Assembly: GCA_016713085.1 (NCBI GenBank) | Contig: JADJPV010000001.1 | Span: forward strand, 1,116,001 to 1,180,000 | DNA: 64,000 nt | Direction of reading: 5' to 3' | Source: Chitinophagaceae bacterium | GTDB taxonomy: Bacteria; Bacteroidota; Bacteroidia; Chitinophagales; Chitinophagaceae | Shown: piece after piece, positions 54,309 through 64,000 of the stretch | Numbering within the stretch: position 1 is the first letter of the stretch | How the letters are laid out: each line of letters starts with the position of its first letter | Notes under the pieces: generated by a model | The model's input: the letters and a program-made list of their open reading frames with translations, nothing else | Databases searched by the model: none | What the model was told of the DNA's origin: nothing | Translations under genes and position numbers: made by a program

Positions 54309-56925
54309 TTGTTTTTTATCCCCGTAATCATTGATCAGCTCTGCTACTAATGCTGTCCATCCGGTTTGATGACTGGCACCTAATCCCTTGCCGCTGTCAC
54401 CATGAAAATATTCATAGAACAACAGCAGGTGTTCATTGCCGGGTTGCTTATAAAACCAGTTGTATTGCTCATAACTTCTGCGTTCGCCTTTTTCATTGCG
54501 GCTGAATAGGTCAATGATCCTTCCGGATATTTTTTCAGCCACCTGCTGCAGGTTAAGTTGTACACCCGATCCTTTTGGATATTCAATCAATAAACTATCA
54601 CCATAAAATTCACCAAAGCGTTTGATGGATTGAATGGTTAAAAAATTCAATGGCATCCACACCGGGCCACGCCAGTTGCTATTGCCTCCAAACATATCGG
54701 ATGTTGAATCACCTGGATCATACTGAATAGAATATGTTTGCCCTTCCAGTTCAACTGAATACGGATTCAGTTCATGATCCTTTGATAAGGCACGGATTCC
54801 GCCAACAGATAAAAATTCACTTTCGTCAAGCACACGGCTGAGAATAGCGATTAATTTTTCTTTTGGCACAAGCGACAAAAGAATTTCTTCACTATCACTT
54901 TTTTCTTCATTGGGCCAGAAAAGTTTATTTGCCTTGCGATAGTTTTCAAACCATGAAATGCGTTTCCTGAAATCCTGTAACCTGCTCAATGCATTTTTAT
55001 GAATCGTTGATACAGCAAATAAACTGGTTAAGCCAACTGCTGATTTAATACGCAGCGGCAGGTTGCTTCCATCATGCAGGCACAATACATCATAATAAAA
55101 CTTATCTTCTTCGTTCCAAAGATGATGGCTGTTCAATGCTTCAGCAATCAATACAAAATGTTCAAAGAAACGGGTAGCGGTATCTTCAAATGCATCATCA
55201 TGCATGGCAATTTCAACAGCAATATCCATCATGTTCAATGCATACATTCCCATCCATGATGTTCCATCAGCCTGTTCCAATTGAAAGTTACCCGGTATAT
55301 GATGACTGCGGTTAAACACACCAATATTATCCAGCCCAAGAAATCCTCCCTGGAACAAATTGTTTCCATTATCATCTTTCCGGTTGATCCACCAGGTGAA
55401 GTTGATCAGCAGTTTTTGAAATATTTTTTTCAGGAACTGCACATCGCCTCTTCCTGTTTTTCTCTTTTCAATATTATACACTTCCCATGCAGCCATTGCA
55501 TGCACCGGTGGGTTTACATCACCGAAATTCCATTCGTAAGCAGGAAGCTGGCCGTCAGGTTTCATATACCATTCCCGCATAATGAGCAGGAGCTGGTGTT
55601 TGGCAAATACAGGGTCAACTGCTGCCATCGATATACATTGAAAAGCCAAATCCCATGCAGCATACCAGGGATATTCCCATTTATCGGGCATGCAGATGAC
55701 ATCCGCATTCTTCAAATGTTTCCAGTCGCTGTTGCGGCCATATTTCTTCCCGTCATTCACGGGAGTAATTCCATCACTTGACCCAATCCATTTTTCTGTG
55801 TCAAATGAATAGAATTGTTTGCTCCATAATAATCCGGCATACGCCTGTCGTGAAATATTTTTCTGTTCATCTGTTAATGACTGCGGAATAACGGTATCGT
55901 AAAATTCATCAGCTTCTTTCTTCCGTTGTGTAAACAAATACTCAAATCCTTCATGAAACGAATTACCAGTATACCCATTCATCAAACGGCAGTAAATCGT
56001 TTTGGTTTCATGTCCCTGCAATTTCAGATTATAAACCGGCGAAGATTTTGTTCCTGTTTTCTTTTTCCTCAACTCTTTTTTGTACTTGTTGTGAATGACC
56101 GCATCATGAAAAGCATCTTTAACAAATATGGAGGGATTAGGTTTACCATTCATTTTATCTGTGTTGGTTTCATTTTCAGTAAACCACAAATCATCAGCAT
56201 CAGAAAAATAAAAATAATAATCCCCTAAACGGTAATGCCATGCATGTATGCAGGAATCATTTACAAATTCAATAGACGGTTTTATTTCTTTGGAATCGTG
56301 GCTCCACTTATTGGCAAACCACAAAGTTGGCAACACGGTAATATCAGCAGCACGGTGATAACGGTTGGTTACATCAATTTTAATAAACAGGTCATTTCCA
56401 TTCTGCTTGGCATAGGTTACCAGCACATCGAAATAATGATTGTTCTTAAACACAGGCGTGTCTAAAATTTCATACTCAGGTTCATTACGGCTCCGCTTTT
56501 ATTTTCATCGAGTAATTTTTTATATGGAAATGCAGGCTGGGGGTATTTATACAGGTACTCCATATAATAATGCGATGGCACATTATCTAAATAGTAATAC
56601 AACTCTTTTACATCTTCACCATGATTACCATCATAGTTTCCCAAACCAAATAAACGTTCTTTCAGAATCGCATCTTTCCCATTCCACAACGCAATACCAA
56701 AACAAAGATTTTGGAAATAATCAGAGATGCCTGCCAATCCATCTTCACCCCATAAATAAGAACGGTAATGCGAATGTTCAAATGGAAAATAACCCCATGC
56801 ATCACCATACGGACCATAATCTTCTCTTACAGTTCCCCATTGCCGTTCACTGAGGTAAGGCCCCAGCGTTCAAGTGGAACAGATGTATTTGCATTTTCTG
56901 AAAGTCGCTGATGTTCTGCTGTCAT
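54261..56925 (-). pseudogene. GH63-like (MGH1-type) glycoside hydrolase, two frameshifts
   Basis: From ATG 56925 the protein reads MTAEHQRLSENANTSVPLERWG; a missing base at about 56859 restores PYLSERQWGTVREDYGPYGD and SYLWGEDGLAGISD, a second at 56489-56490 restores ARNEPEYEILDTPVFKNN. The large part has WEYPWYAAWDLAFQCISMAA, NFGDVNPPVHAMAAWEVY and SNWRGPVWMPLNFL, typical of GH63 glucosidase-type (alpha/alpha)6 barrels, about 880 residues in total. Likely cytoplasmic alpha-glucoside or glucosylglycerate hydrolase. The last 15 codons overlap the sulfatase; one A fewer at about 54309 would end it without overlap. Confidence 0.82.
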
Positions 56926-57081
56926 AAAATCATTTTAATACAAGCATCAATTTTCATAGCATCACCTGTTGCATCGCAATCACTTCATCTGCATTGCATA
57001 AAGGAGCAGGGCGGCTTCATCTTATATTTGGAAACAATCGCAGAAAGGTTCTTGTTTAAACAAAACCTGGATAAACCTAAG

Positions 57082-57894
57082 TTACAGGTATTTTTTCTCT
57101 AACTGGTATAACACTTTAACCGCTTCCTGTGTCATTCCCTTTGTGGTATCCATTAAAAAATGACGCTTAAAGCCAAGAATAGCAGCACTTGTATCTTTCA
57201 TATCATAGCCTACAATACGGATTGCAGTGAGATAATCAAACTTTTCAGGAACCTGCACATTGGTTGTATCATTCCACCATAAACCAAATCCTTTTTCACT
57301 CAGGGTCTTCCAGGGAAAACGCCAGTTGGGATCATTTTTTCTTGTAGGGGCAATATCACCGTGACCAATAAAATTAGCAGCAGGAATGCTGAATGATTTT
57401 TTTAAACGCTCCAGTAATAAAGCCAAACTGTTCAGCTGAAGTTCATCAAAAGGTTCAAAGCCATTATTGTCTAACTCTATGCCAATACTGCTTGAATTGA
57501 TATCAGTTGAATTTCCCCATTTGCTTATACCTGCATGATGTGCCCTTAAATAATCGTTGAGCATATGATACACCGTTCCATCTTTACAAATTACATAGTG
57601 AGCACTCACCTGTGTACGTGGAAGAGTAAATGTTTTTAATGTCTGTTCGCAACTGTTTTGTGCTGTATGGTGAATGATCACAAAGTTGGGTCTGCGCATC
57701 GACAGGTTGGTTGTACCAACAAACATAGGGGCATTATCAACTGAATCATGCAGCGGATATTGCCGCAGCAGCTTTGCAAAAGTCTTCGTTTGCTTTTTAT
57801 ATGATTTATTCGTTACTGCATATGGCTTTTTAGAACAGCTGCCCACAGTAAATATAAAAGCCAGTGTAAGAAAGAGAATTCCGGTTTGTTTCAT
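57082..57894 (-). CDS. N-acetylmuramoyl-L-alanine amidase-like lipoprotein (amidase_2/PGRP)
   Basis: 270 residues. Lipobox FTVGSCSKK (Cys20). Amidase_2 domain: NFVIIHHTAQNSCEQTLKTF (first zinc His), SAHYVICKDGTVYHML, YLRAHHAGISKWG and FIGHGDIAPTRKNDPNWRFP (second His, Asp). It cleaves the bond between MurNAc and L-Ala in peptidoglycan or fragments, attached to the outer membrane inner face. Pathway fits the recycling genes at 36.8-39.1 kb but they are not linked in an operon. Intact. Confidence 0.9.
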   Translation of the reverse strand: MKQTGILFLTLAFIFTVGSCSKKPYAVTNKSYKKQTKTFAKLLRQYPLHDSVDNAPMFVGTTNLSMRRPNFVIIHHTAQNSCEQTLKTFTLPRTQVSAHYVICKDGTVYHMLNDYLRAHHAGISKWGNSTDINSSSIGIELDNNGFEPFDELQLNSLALLLERLKKSFSIPAANFIGHGDIAPTRKNDPNWRFPWKTLSEKGFGLWWNDTTNVQVPEKFDYLTAIRIVGYDMKDTSAAILGFKRHFLMDTTKGMTQEAVKVLYQLEKKYL

Positions 57895-58059
57895 GCGGGA
57901 AAGTTAATTGATTTCTGTTCAAAAAACAGTCGGAAAAGCGACTCAAAAAGTCAAAATTCTGTCCTTAATCACTTCGGTATCTGCCTGTCATCATTGATTT
58001 ATAAAAGTTGACAATCTACCTTAACACTGCAATTTTTTAAACTGTAAAACAGATGAATC
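57895..58059. other. Divergent spacer
   Basis: 165 bases between divergent genes. No motif stands out; promoters for both the amidase and the WG-repeat protein must lie here. Confidence 0.4.
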
Positions 58060-58644
58060 ATGAAAAATTATTTCTTTTTATTCATCCTTTTTTGGTCAAT
58101 ACAGGCATCTGCACAAAGCTGGGCCAAACAATATGATTTTGTTGATGATTGTGTTTGTGGTCTTGCCAAAGTAAGTAAGGATGGCAAGTTTGGTTATGTT
58201 ACAAAATCAGGTGAATTAGTTGTACCGCTTGTTTATGATGAAGCATTGACTTTTAGTGAAGGTAGAGCAGGCGTACGCAAGGGAAACAAATGGGGTTATT
58301 TAGACAGTACAGGCAAAGTTGTTGTTGAGCCAATGTATGAGGAAGTTTCTTCTTTTCACGACAGTATTGCCTGTGTGAAAAAAAATGAAAAATTTGGATA
58401 CATCAATTACCAGATGCAGGTTATCATTCCGTTTGAATATGAAATGGCCCGGGGATTTTCTGAAGGACTGGCGCCTGTTGGTAACAGCAAAGGCCTGTGG
58501 GGTTATATCAATTTGAAAGGAAGAATCGTTCTTCCGTTTGCTTACAACTTTGCCGATTTATTTACTGACGGGAAAGCCCGTGTTTTGAAAAACGGCGAGT
58601 TTATGATGATTGATAAAGAAGGGAAAAAAGTTAAAGAAGAGTAG
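58060..58644 (+). CDS. WG-repeat secreted protein
   Basis: 194 residues. Signal peptide MKNYFFLFILFWSIQASAQ, then WG-type repeats of about 23-25 residues, each a G-Y-x-x-x-x-G-x-V-V-P-x-x-Y hairpin: KFGYVTKSGELVVPLVYD, KWGYLDSTGKVVVEPMYE, KFGYINYQMQVIIPFEYE, LWGYINLKGRIVLPFAYN. WG repeats are common in Bacteroidota periplasmic or surface proteins, role unknown. Followed by a terminator. Confidence 0.87.
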   Translation: MKNYFFLFILFWSIQASAQSWAKQYDFVDDCVCGLAKVSKDGKFGYVTKSGELVVPLVYDEALTFSEGRAGVRKGNKWGYLDSTGKVVVEPMYEEVSSFHDSIACVKKNEKFGYINYQMQVIIPFEYEMARGFSEGLAPVGNSKGLWGYINLKGRIVLPFAYNFADLFTDGKARVLKNGEFMMIDKEGKKVKEE

Positions 58645-58663
58645 TGATACTGTTTTTCGATTT

Positions 58664-58690
58664 AAAAAAAGGGCTCCATCGGGCCCTTTT
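58664..58690. terminator. Bidirectional terminator
   Basis: AAAAGGGC (58667-58674) pairs with GCCCTTTT (58683-58690) across an 8-base loop, with an A tract before and T run after. It serves both the WG-repeat gene and the convergent mutase gene. Confidence 0.8.
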
Positions 58691-58712
58691 GTATTTATAG
58701 AATAAAATTCTT

Positions 58713-61700
58713 TTACATATTCCTCCTGTACTGTCCGCCTACTTCATACAAAGCATGAGTTATCTGTCCAAGCGAACAATACTTTGCTGTTTCCATCAGC
58801 TGTGCAAAGATATTTCCGTTTCTTACGGCAACTTCTTTCAGTTTCTTTATTTCATCTGCCGCTCTGTGTTCATTCCTTTTCCAGAAATTGTGAAGGTTAG
58901 TGATCTGTTGTTCTTTTTCTTCGGTTGTACTGCGAATCACTTCCTGTGGCAAAATAGTGGGACTCCCGTTTTTATTTAAGAATGTATTTACACCAATCAA
59001 CGGCAATTCGCCTGTATGTTTCTGATGTTCGTAGTATAAACTTTCTTCCTGAATTTTATTGCGCTGATACATACGTTCCATCGAACCTAATACACCACCA
59101 CGTTCTGTTATGCGGTTGAATTCATTCATCACCGCTTCTTCAACCAAATCAGTTAACTCTTCCATTAAGAAAGAACCCTGATTAGGGTTTTCATTCTTAG
59201 CCGTACCCAGTTCCCTGTTAATGATCAACTGAATAGCCATCGCCCTTCTTACACTTTCTTCTGTTGGTGTAGTAATCGCTTCATCATATGCATTGGTGTG
59301 AAGTGAATTACAGTTATCATAAATCGCATACAAAGCCTGAAGCGTTGTTCTGATATCGTTGAAATCAATTTCCTGCGCATGCAATGAGCGACCGGAAGTT
59401 TGGATATGATACTTCAGCATCTGGCTGCGTTTGTTGGCTTTATATTTATAACGCATTGCCTTTGCCCAGATCTTTCTGGAAACTCTTCCTATAACGCTGT
59501 ATTCAGGATCCATGCCATTGCTGAAGAAGAAAGAAAGATTCGGAGCAAAATCATCAATATTCATTCCCCTGCTTAAATAATATTCAATGTAAGTGAAGCC
59601 GTTTGCTAATGTAAACGCTAATTGTGTGATAGGATTTGCACCTGCTTCTGCAATATGGTATCCGCTGATGCTTACACTGTAAAAATTGCGTACGTTCTGT
59701 TGAATAAAATATTCTTGTACATCTCCCATTAACTTCAATGCAAACTCTGTCGAGAAGATGCAGGTATTCTGTGCCTGGTCTTCCTTTAAAATATCAGCCT
59801 GCACTGTTCCTCTCACCTGTTGCAGTGCTGCCTGTTTACGTTGAGCATATACATCAGCTGGTAATACTTCGTCACCACTTAAACCGAGAAGTTTTAAACC
59901 AAGTCCGTTATTGCCGGAAGGTAATTCACCGGGAGAAGATGTATTATTATAAAGAGGTTTGGGTTGTGATTTGAATTTTTCTTCTGCCAGTTTTTTTACT
60001 TCCTCCCATTTACCATTCGCTTCAATCCATTTTTCACATTGCTGATCAATCGCTGCATTCATAAAGAAAGCAAGTAACATTGGAGCCGGACCATTGATGG
60101 TCATGCTTACTGATGTCTTTGGATCGCAGAGATCAAAACCACTGTATAATTTTTTAGCATCATCAACAGTTGCAATACTTACACCACTGTTTCCAACCTT
60201 ACCATAAATATCCGGACGATGAGCAGGATCCTCACCATACAGCGTTACACTGTCGAATGCAGTTGATAAACGAATAGCCGGTTGATCCAATGAAACATAG
60301 TGAAAGCGTTTGTTGGTTCTTTCAGGACCACCTTCACCTGCAAACATTCTTGTTGGGTCTTCTCCTTCACGTTTTAATGGAAACACGCCAGCAGCAAAAG
60401 GAAAACTGCCCGGCACATTTTCCTGTGCCTGCCATTTTAATAAATCGCCCCAGTCTTTATATTTCGGCAGCACCACTTTTGGAATTCTTGTTCCACTTAA
60501 ACTGGTGCTGAACATGGGTTGCTTAATTACCTTGTCTCTTACTTTATATTCATAGAAATCCTGCTGATAAGCTTTTACTTTTTCAGGCCAGTGTGCTATG
60601 AGTTTTTTGGCAACTGGTGTTTGCTGATCAGTATAAAATTGAATTTGCTGATGAATTGTTTCCAGAAGAGAAGAGTCTGCTTTGTCTTTGATGATCTCCA
60701 ATGCACCATGCAACTGATAAAGTTTCGAAGCGATTGCTGCCTGGTCGATCACTAATTGATTGTAATCTTTAACGGCATCTGCAATTTCGCTTAGGTAACG
60801 GACTCTTGCCGGAGGAATGATCAGTGTTTTACTTACCGTATCCTTATGAACAAAATGTTCTACATCTCCAAACTTCACTTTTGTTTTTGCTTCAACGGTC
60901 TGCATCAATTTTTCAAACAATTCATTTACTCCGGCATCATTGAATTGTGATGCAATTGTTCCGATGATCGGCAAGTCTTCATCTTTCGCCATGAAAAGCT
61001 GGTGATTCCGTTTGTATTGCTTGCGAACATCAGCCAATGCATCCAATGCTCCTGCTTTATCAAATTTGTTGATGGTGATTACATCAGCATAATCAAGCAT
61101 GTTGATTTTTCCAGTTGCGACGCCGCACCATACTCCGGTGTCATGACATACAAACTCACATCACAGTAATCAAGAATCGATGCATCACTTTGTCCAACAC
61201 CTGCGCTTTCAAGAATAATAAAATCAAAGCCGGCTTCCTTACAAATATCAATTGCTTCCTGTACATGTACACTCAATGCTTTATCGCTTTCTCTTGTTGC
61301 CAAACTCCGCATATAGGCTCTGGGGCCAGAGATAGAATTCATACGGATACGATCACCTAACAACGCACCACCTGTTTTCTTTTTCGATGGATCAACAGAA
61401 AGCACTGCAATTGTTTTATCTGCAAATGCATTTAAATACCGGCGAACGATTTCATCTGTTACAGATGATTTACCTGCGCCGCCTGTGCCGGTGATGCCAA
61501 GAACAGGAATAGTTGTTACAGGTTTCTGGTTCTCTGTTACCGGTTGTCCATTCTCAGCATTGGTAATTTTTCTTGCAATCTTTCTTACATCCTTCACTTC
61601 ACCCAGAGTCATTGCACTTTTATAATCACCTGTTCCATTCAGTGAGATATCACATTGTTTAATCACATCTTCAATCATTCCTTCCAATCCCATATGCCGG

Positions 61701-62067
61701 CCATCATCAGGCGAATAAATTCTGCTGATGCCATATTGATGCAGCTCCTCAATTTCAGATGGGAGAATTGTTCCACCGCCACCACCAAATATTTTGATAT
61801 GACCGCATCCATTTTCTTCCAGCAAATCTTTCATGTATTTGAAAAATTCTACATGCCCGCCCTGGTAACTGGTGATGGCAATTCCCTGCGCATCTTCTTC
61901 AATGGCGCATTCTACTATTTCATGTACGCTCCGATTATGACCAAGATGAATAATTTCAGCACCCTTGCTCTGCATAATACGGCGCATGATGTTAATAGCA
62001 GCATCATGGCCATCAAATAAACTGGCAGCAGTAACAATGCGTATTTTATTGAAGGAGAATAACTCAT
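58713..62067 (-). pseudogene. icmF: Fused isobutyryl-CoA mutase (IcmF), two frameshifts
   Basis: About 1,118 residues in the order B12-binding domain, MeaB-like GTPase, mutase barrel. B12 part: SLFDGHDAAINIMRR, LGHNRSVHEIV and ITSYQGGH. GTPase: ITGTGGAGKSSVTDEI (P-loop), ESAGVGQSD and TINKFDKAG. Mutase: RLSTAFDSVTLYGEDPAHRP, GVSIATVDDAKKLYSGFD. A missing T near 62052-62055 restores the N-terminus as MSYSPFNKIRIVTAAS; a missing A at 61106-61110 restores QLEKINMLDYADVITIN. IcmF interconverts isobutyryl- and butyryl-CoA (or related acyl-CoAs) with adenosylcobalamin, with its own G-protein chaperone. No B12 genes nearby. Confidence 0.9.
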
Positions 62068-62139
62068 ATTATATATTAGCGATAATCAACTAACAGATGT
62101 TTGCAAAAATAGTTAATTCTCATGCAAGGTAACAGGTAA

Positions 62140-62173
62140 TAAAAAAATGCCCCCTGGACCGGGAGCATTTTTT
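62140..62173 (-). terminator. Terminator after the SusCD operon
   Basis: AAAAAATGC(C)CCC and GGGAGCATTTTTT can pair around CTGGACC, with an A tract on one side and T6 on the other. It lies 29 bases after the SusD stop, upstream of the icmF start. Confidence 0.8.
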
Positions 62174-62202
62174 GGTCTTGAAGATTTTCCTTCTTAAAAA
62201 AA

Positions 62203-63557
62203 TTAGTACCCAGGGTTTTGCGCCAAGTCAGGATTAACATTTCTTTCTCTTAACGGAATAGGGAACGTCATTTTATCTGCGTTCCAGGCATTGCCGTCTA
62301 CAGTTAACCTTAAGCGCTTTGCATCCCACAAACCTTGTCCTTCAAATGCAAGCTCCAGCTCTCTTTCATCCAATATCTGCTGCAATGTAGGTGCTACGAG
62401 TAACACTAACCCTGCCCTGCCCCTGGTTTTGTGCAAATCTGTTTCTGGTGTTGCTCCAATAGTTGTACCTAAACGCCTGTTGCACTCGGCTCGGGTCAAG
62501 TACGCTTCAGCCAAACGCATAAGTTTTACGTTTTTGTAAATATCTCTCCATTTACCACAACGCCATTCACCATATTCAAAGAAGAAAAGATTAAGGCGGG
62601 TATCAAGTAAACTGTATTTATTGTAATGAGCAGCGGTAACTTCTATGTCACCATCCCTTGCACCATATGTATCAGTGCTGAAAAAAGTAAAGCAACTGTT
62701 AGTGCCGGCCTGATCTGTAACCTGCATTGCAAACAAATCTTCCGTTGTATTGGCTGAGTTGTTGAAAGCATTGCTATAATTACCCACAAGCGAGAACCCA
62801 TTTGCTTCAGCAACAGTAACACAGCGATTAGCAGCATCTCTTGCTTCTGCAAACTTTTCTTGTTGCAAATAAACTCTTGCGAGCGCTAATGATGCGGAAG
62901 GTTTATTTGCATAAAAACCATTCTTTGCAGGAAGATCAGTTTCTGCCTGGGTAAGATCGGTAATTATTTGCTGATAAACTGCTTCAACGGTTGCCCTTGG
63001 TATTAAATACGCAGCATCCTGAGGAGCATTAGGGCCAGGAGCTGTAATAAGAGGAACCCCTTTTAAAGAAGAAGCAGTCCCGGCAAAGTAAGGCTTTTCT
63101 CAAAAAACTTAATCAACTCAAAATATGCTAAAGCTCTTTGAAATTTCGCCTCTGCAGCAACCTTCGCCTGATCTGCAGTTGCAACAACTGCAATATTTGC
63201 CAGGATATTATTTGCATTAAATATAACTCTGTAAGCCTGTGTGTAGGTTGCGGCTACGTTACTGTTACTTATTAGAATAGCTTTACTCCATATTTGCCTG
63301 GGTTCAGGAAAAGTACCAACCCAGTTTAAGTCGCCTCCACTTCCCATAAGCTCGCTCATCCATAGTACATCACCACCAAATAAGCTTGCAGCTCCCATAG
63401 CTGCATAGTTACCAACCAGCACTTTCTTTACTTTATCACTGGTAGAGAAAGCGTCTTCCGCAGCTATGGACTGGGGATTAACAAGGTCTAATTTCTTGTC
63501 GCAGGCTGTCATGGAAACAAGACCAGCCAATGCTATAAATATTGATATTTTTTTCAT
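62203..63557 (-). pseudogene. susD: SusD/RagB family outer-membrane glycan-binding lipoprotein, frameshifted
   Basis: About 451 residues. Lipoprotein signal MKKISIFIALAGLVSMTACDKK (Cys19). The first frame runs to FFEKS; the second begins in KPYFAGTASSLKGVPLITAP and continues to the end through LRLAEAYLTRAECNRRLG and ERELELAFEGQGLWDAKR, the SusD C-terminal blocks. One A more at 63095-63098 joins them. It binds oligosaccharides at the cell surface for the SusC transporter upstream. Substrate unknown; the sulfatase and GH63 enzymes lie within 10 kb. Confidence 0.9.
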
Positions 63558-63581
63558 GATAATCTTTTGAGGTTTGGTTAA

Positions 63582-64000
63582 TTAGAGTCCAACAGTTAAA
63601 CCAACAACAATACTTTTGATTTGTGGTGCTGCATAAAAGTCACTTCCCTGGTTTACGTTACCGGCACGATAATCGGTGTTTACTTCAGGATCCCAGCCGG
63701 GATACTTAGTGAAGGTTAAAAGGTTAACACCGCTCACATAAATACGTGCATTAGAAAGTTTGGCTTTGTTAAGAATATTTTGAGGTAGGTTGTAACCTAT
63801 CGTCAAATTTTTCAAACGAACATACGTGGCATCGTATATAAACCTTGTGCTCATACTTGGACTGTCAAAATCACCAAATCTGTTTAAGCGTGCCTCTGGT
63901 ACATTTGTAATGTCGCCTGGTTTTTTCCAACGTTTCAGTTGATCACGTGTTTGGTTATCAAACCAGTCTGCACTTGCACTCATAAATCCACCTGCACCAT
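63582..64000 (-). CDS. susC: TonB-dependent receptor SusC family, C-terminal part, cut by window edge
   Basis: The last 139 codons of a TonB-dependent outer-membrane transporter. It contains GGFMSASADWFDNQTRDQ and RWKKPGDITNVPEARLNRFG, the SusC-type segment before the last strands, then TRFIYDATYVRLKNLTIGYN and ends VGLTVGL with aromatic-poor terminus. It transports glycans with SusD. The start is beyond 64000. Confidence 0.9.
   Translation of the reverse strand, partial: GAGGFMSASADWFDNQTRDQLKRWKKPGDITNVPEARLNRFGDFDSPSMSTRFIYDATYVRLKNLTIGYNLPQNILNKAKLSNARIYVSGVNLLTFTKYPGWDPEVNTDYRAGNVNQGSDFYAAPQIKSIVVGLTVGL

Overview
The window comes from a Bacteroidota genome, most probably a member of the Chitinophagaceae. 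The evidence is a SusC/SusD pair at the right end, a UpxY-type NusG in front of a polysaccharide operon, a fused isobutyryl-CoA mutase, AT-rich spacers and typical Bacteroidota protein families. This placement is inferred from gene content; no rRNA or tRNA gene is present.

Region 1 (1-35.1 kb, all minus strand) is one long surface-polysaccharide operon. Reading in transcription order from 35.1 kb leftwards it holds: the UpxY antiterminator; Wza-type exporter and Wzc-type tyrosine kinase; an AsnB-like amidotransferase; a glycosyltransferase; the Wzm/Wzt ABC exporter; acetyltransferases; a BNR-repeat lipoprotein; several GT2 and GT4 glycosyltransferases; a nucleotidyltransferase; an amino-sugar aminotransferase/acetyltransferase pair; a WecB/WbpI epimerase; and a set equivalent to wbpG-hisH-hisF-wbpB-wbpD-wbpE. 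That last set should make a 2,3-diamino-uronic acid (ManNAc3NAcA type) carrying an acetamidino group. The operon continues with methyltransferases, more GT4 enzymes, a polysaccharide deacetylase, an acyltransferase and, cut by the window edge, a polytopic membrane protein that could be a polymerase or ligase. Most genes overlap or sit within a few bases of each other.

Region 2 (35.5-45.5 kb) is housekeeping: an HGSNAT-like membrane acyltransferase, a MurU-like nucleotidyltransferase beside an AmgK kinase fused to a RapZ C-terminal domain (cell-wall sugar recycling), a metallophosphoesterase, a DUF2490 outer-membrane protein, an M1 peptidase, an Asp/Glu racemase and the RNA ligase RtcB. RtcB is preceded by an unusual leader with three terminator-like hairpins and a 45-codon small ORF.

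Region 3 (45.5-52.7 kb) is an accessory DNA/RNA-repair neighbourhood: an AT-rich DUF2971 gene, a PA0069-type radical SAM protein, a 2H phosphoesterase, umuD, a DUF559 nuclease-like gene, umuC and a DUF72 protein. Four of these proteins carry a Q-x-x-L-F motif of the kind that binds the sliding clamp, three of them at the extreme C-terminus. The UmuD homologue has lost both catalytic residues and the cleavage-site residue. This is the most unusual part of the window.

Region 4 (52.7-64 kb) holds a sulfatase, a GH63-like glycosidase, a peptidoglycan amidase lipoprotein, a WG-repeat protein, the fused mutase IcmF and the start of a SusCD glycan-uptake operon.

A C-rich palindromic repeat family (seven copies, 37.5-50.5 kb) lies inside or at the ends of genes. 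About seventeen single-base frameshifts, mostly in short homopolymers, plus two in-frame stops break otherwise normal genes. Their number and type point to uncorrected sequence error rather than decay, and I annotate such genes as single loci.
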